DNA of 64,000 nt. Origin: Liquorilactobacillus ghanensis DSM 18630 (lineage in GTDB: Bacteria; Bacillota; Bacilli; Lactobacillales; Lactobacillaceae). Under the pieces are notes generated by a model that saw nothing but the letters and a program-made list of their open reading frames with translations, was not told the DNA's origin and did not search any database. Numbering within the stretch: the stretch's first letter is position 1; each line of letters opens with the position of its first letter. The translations under genes and the position numbers were made by a program. Shown here in pieces: positions 61,924 through 64,000 of this stretch. Where the stretch lies: positions 62,001-126,000 of the forward strand of contig NZ_AZGB01000030.1 in the NCBI RefSeq assembly GCF_001435235.1, written 5' to 3'.

Positions 61924-62261
61924 TTCATATTAAAAAATTAAGGCAGCAGTAGAAGTTGGTTTTGATTGTATGTCTTGATTTTTATTAAAATTAAGATCCG
62001 ATAATTTTTTTGATTTGATGAGAAATTAGTATTGTTTTATAGCCTGCAAAGGTTATTTTTTGTGATTAGTATTATATTTTTAGTTGTCTGCTATATTTTT
62101 GGAGGTGCTTATTTCTAAAGAGATGATGGCTAACTCTAATTGACTGGTATTCGAATTAGATTCACAAAATAGGTGCTAACTTAAAAAAACATTTTAATTT
62201 ATAAAAAAAAGTTGGTATAATAAAAATGTTTGGCAGTAATTTAAAATTGGGGGTGACTTTT
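61924..62261. other. Intergenic region before the EPS locus
   Basis: 338 bp, AT-rich. TCTAATT (62135-62141) and AATTAGA (62154-62160) form an inverted repeat, and TATAAT at 62216-62221 is the likely -10 of the EPS operon. GGAGGTG at 62101 is not followed by a usable ORF. Confidence 0.5.
62216..62221 (+). promoter_or_regulatory. -10 box of the exopolysaccharide operon
   Basis: A perfect TATAAT; the start of transcription would fall near 62228, so the longer ORF start at ATG 62226 is not on the message. The -35 region is AT-rich and not consensus. Confidence 0.5.
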
Positions 62262-63212
62262 TTGAAAAGAAAACAAACGATTCATCGTCACCATCATCAG
62301 CATCGCAGAAAAAAAATTTGGAAATATTTAATTGGTTTTTTAATTTTATTTTTTGCTTTTGATGCTTTTGCGGTGTACAAGCTTTATCATGATGCACGTC
62401 AGGCGGCGGATTCTACATACCAAGGTGTAAAGCATAAAAGTACGCGAAATGGGAATGCTGTTATTCAGCAGAAAAAGCCATTTTCTTTGCTAATCATGGG
62501 AACAGATACAGGGGAGTATGGTCGTACATATCGCGGCCGAACGGATACAATTATGGTTGCAGTCGTCAATCCAGTAACTAAAACAACAACTTTGGCAAGT
62601 ATTCCACGTGATACTAAAGTTGCAATTCCAGGACATGGTTTTGACAATAAAATTAATGCAGCATATTCATACGGTGGTACAAGTTTAGCGATGAATACGG
62701 TGCAAAGTTATTTAGGAATACCGATTGATCATTATATTGAAATGAATATGAAAGGATTAGTTCAACTGTCGGCAGCAGTTGGACCGGTGACGGTTAATAA
62801 TGATTTAGACTTTACTAATCTCGGCTATCATTTTAAAAAGGGAAAAGTTACGATCAATAAAGATAATGTCTTAGCTTACACACGGATGCGTTATCAAGAT
62901 CCTCGCGGTGACTATGGAAGACAGTTGCGGCAAAGATTAGTTATAACGGAATTAGTTAAAAAAGGTATGAAAATCAACAATTTACTGAAGTACCGTAGTA
63001 TTCTTGATGCTATTTCCAGTAATATGAGAACAGATTTAACTTTTGATCAAATGAAAATTTTAGCTACTGATTATCGTAAAGCAGGAACGATTAAACAACT
63101 TCAATTGCAAGGCAATGGACAACAAATTGGAGGAGTGGATTATGAAGTTGTTCCACAAGCAAATTTGGATCAATTGACGCAAAAATTAAAAAACGCACTA
63201 GAGATAAAATAG
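62262..63212 (+). CDS. LCP-family cell-wall polymer ligase, EPS-associated
   Basis: 316 residues from TTG 62262, seven bases after GGGGTGA. A basic His-rich N-terminus, one membrane helix (about 20-40) and the LCP domain: FSLLIMGTDTGE near 75, RGRTDTIMVAVVN near 93, ASIPRDTKVAIPG near 117 and YTRMRYQDPRGDYGRQLRQR near 210 (YTRMR, DYGRQ), with the Arg/Asp ligands for polyprenyl pyrophosphate. It opens an exopolysaccharide operon and presumably attaches the polymer to the wall. It is a distinct paralogue of the LCP gene at 45736. Confidence 0.93.
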   Translation: MKRKQTIHRHHHQHRRKKIWKYLIGFLILFFAFDAFAVYKLYHDARQAADSTYQGVKHKSTRNGNAVIQQKKPFSLLIMGTDTGEYGRTYRGRTDTIMVAVVNPVTKTTTLASIPRDTKVAIPGHGFDNKINAAYSYGGTSLAMNTVQSYLGIPIDHYIEMNMKGLVQLSAAVGPVTVNNDLDFTNLGYHFKKGKVTINKDNVLAYTRMRYQDPRGDYGRQLRQRLVITELVKKGMKINNLLKYRSILDAISSNMRTDLTFDQMKILATDYRKAGTIKQLQLQGNGQQIGGVDYEVVPQANLDQLTQKLKNALEIK

Positions 63213-63231
63213 ATGTTTAAGGAGAAGTTTG

Positions 63232-63996
63232 ATGAGTGAAGAAACAAATAGTGAAACAGTTATTGATTTACGCCAACTAGGAAGTTTGTTGTGGAATAAT
63301 ATTTTAGGTATTATTGTTTGGGGGATTTTAGGTATTATTTTAGCTTTAGGTGTTTCGTTTCTTTTTATGACACCTAAATATGGTGCAACAATTGACTTAT
63401 TAGTTAATCAAAAAGTTGATAATAGCGCTTTGCAATATAATGCACAGCAGGCAGATTTGCAAGCTATTAATACTTATAAGGATGTTTTGACTAAGCCGGT
63501 CATTTTGAATCCAGTATTAAAACAAATTAAACAGCAGGATAATTATCAGGGCTCTTTGAGTGATTTGGAAAGTGATGTTTCAATTGCCAATGAAACCAAC
63601 TCACAGGTTATTAGTGTGACGGTTACTGATACAAACGCTTATACTGCAGCTGATTTGGCTAACACGATCGGTCGGGTTTTCAGTTCTAAAATTAAAAAAA
63701 TGATGAAAGTTGACAACGTTACGGTAGTTACCAAGGCAAAAGCTAATACAACTCCGGTTTCTCCTAAAATCAAATTAAATGTTTTGATTGGTTTCATTTT
63801 GGGCTTGTTAGTTGGAATCGCACTGATTGTTGTTCGTGACTTAATGGATACAACTGTTCGTGATGAAAAATTCCTGACAGACGAACTTGGAATAACAAGT
63901 TTGGGCTTTGTTAGCCACATTAACAGCCATACTAAACGGCATGCAGTTAATGTTATTGTTTCAGAGGATTCACATCTTAGTCGACGTCGAGTTTAG
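63232..63996 (+). CDS. Wzz/YveK-type polysaccharide chain-length regulator
   Basis: 254 residues from ATG 63232, seven bases after GGAG. Two membrane helices (about 27-47 and 180-200) flank an extracellular region, with the Wzz motif PVSPKIKLN before the second helix. The cytoplasmic tail has DTTVRDEKFLTDELG and a short basic end. Such proteins set polymer length and activate the tyrosine kinase usually encoded next. The stop at 63996 is followed by GAGG at the last bases, the ribosome site of the next gene outside the window. Confidence 0.92.
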   Translation: MSEETNSETVIDLRQLGSLLWNNILGIIVWGILGIILALGVSFLFMTPKYGATIDLLVNQKVDNSALQYNAQQADLQAINTYKDVLTKPVILNPVLKQIKQQDNYQGSLSDLESDVSIANETNSQVISVTVTDTNAYTAADLANTIGRVFSSKIKKMMKVDNVTVVTKAKANTTPVSPKIKLNVLIGFILGLLVGIALIVVRDLMDTTVRDEKFLTDELGITSLGFVSHINSHTKRHAVNVIVSEDSHLSRRRV

Positions 63997-64000
63997 GAGG

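Noticed and set aside
62226..62261. ATG 62226 as start of the EPS-linked LCP gene
   Set aside because: It lies at the predicted transcription start; TTG 62262 has a GGGGTGA site and gives a normal N-terminus.

Overview
This 64 kb window looks like chromosomal DNA of a low-GC Gram-positive lactic acid bacterium of the Lactobacillaceae (a Liquorilactobacillus-like species is a guess from gene content). Supporting genes are a malolactic enzyme with its LysR regulator, an L-2-hydroxyisocaproate dehydrogenase, a mannose-family PTS, a T-box-controlled methionine ABC transporter, two LCP cell-wall ligases, and the start of an exopolysaccharide locus. I see no rRNA, tRNA, CRISPR array, insertion sequence, phage gene or origin. 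Gene starts are moved from the longest possible ORF wherever a Shine-Dalgarno sequence decides it.

Layout. 1-3010: end of a SNF2 helicase and a TetR gene. 3253-10441: an M20 protein that has lost catalytic residues, an intact M20 dipeptidase, an OppA-type lipoprotein, a ROK kinase, a glycosylasparaginase and CutC; together these suggest salvage of glycosylated asparagine or glycopeptides. 10522-17432: a broken TetR gene and a FabK-like flavoprotein, then TetR, a second AcpS, an atypical ACP, a frameshifted CocE/NonD-type hydrolase, a Pta/Ptb-like enzyme and a shortened butyrate-kinase-like protein. This is a compact ACP-centred gene set I cannot assign to a known pathway, and it carries several lesions. 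17614-21881: sbcDC. 21994-24908: methionine T-box and metNIQ. 24922-26572: two convergent SDR dehydrogenases.

26954-36913: NagZ-like secreted GH3 enzyme, two zinc-ribbon membrane proteins, then RpiR regulator, complete mannose-family PTS (IIB, IIC, IID, IIA), an AmiE-like serine hydrolase without a signal peptide and an L-Ala-D/L-Glu-type epimerase: probably peptidoglycan-fragment salvage. 37018-43499: a divergent flavin disulfide oxidoreductase, then an operon of RocB-like M20 peptidase, DDAH/ADI-like amidinohydrolase and a polar amino acid ABC transporter behind a near-ideal promoter overlapped by an operator-like palindrome. 43699-51434: a small hypothetical protein, an iron alcohol dehydrogenase, an LCP protein and two very large polytopic membrane proteins (YfhO type). 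51611-55717: mleR, malolactic enzyme and a DASS-type anion permease. 55919-58493: a 32-residue membrane peptide, a ClC protein and HicDH. 58912-61923: ThrE-type carrier with the two subunits of L-serine dehydratase. 62262-64000: LCP protein and Wzz-type chain-length regulator, beginning an exopolysaccharide operon that continues beyond the window.

The strongest leads are the ACP/AcpS/hydrolase/acyl-phosphate cluster with its damage, the glycosylasparaginase-ROK-CutC group with an apparent ATC start codon in cutC, the muropeptide PTS locus, and the RocB-DDAH-ABC operon.
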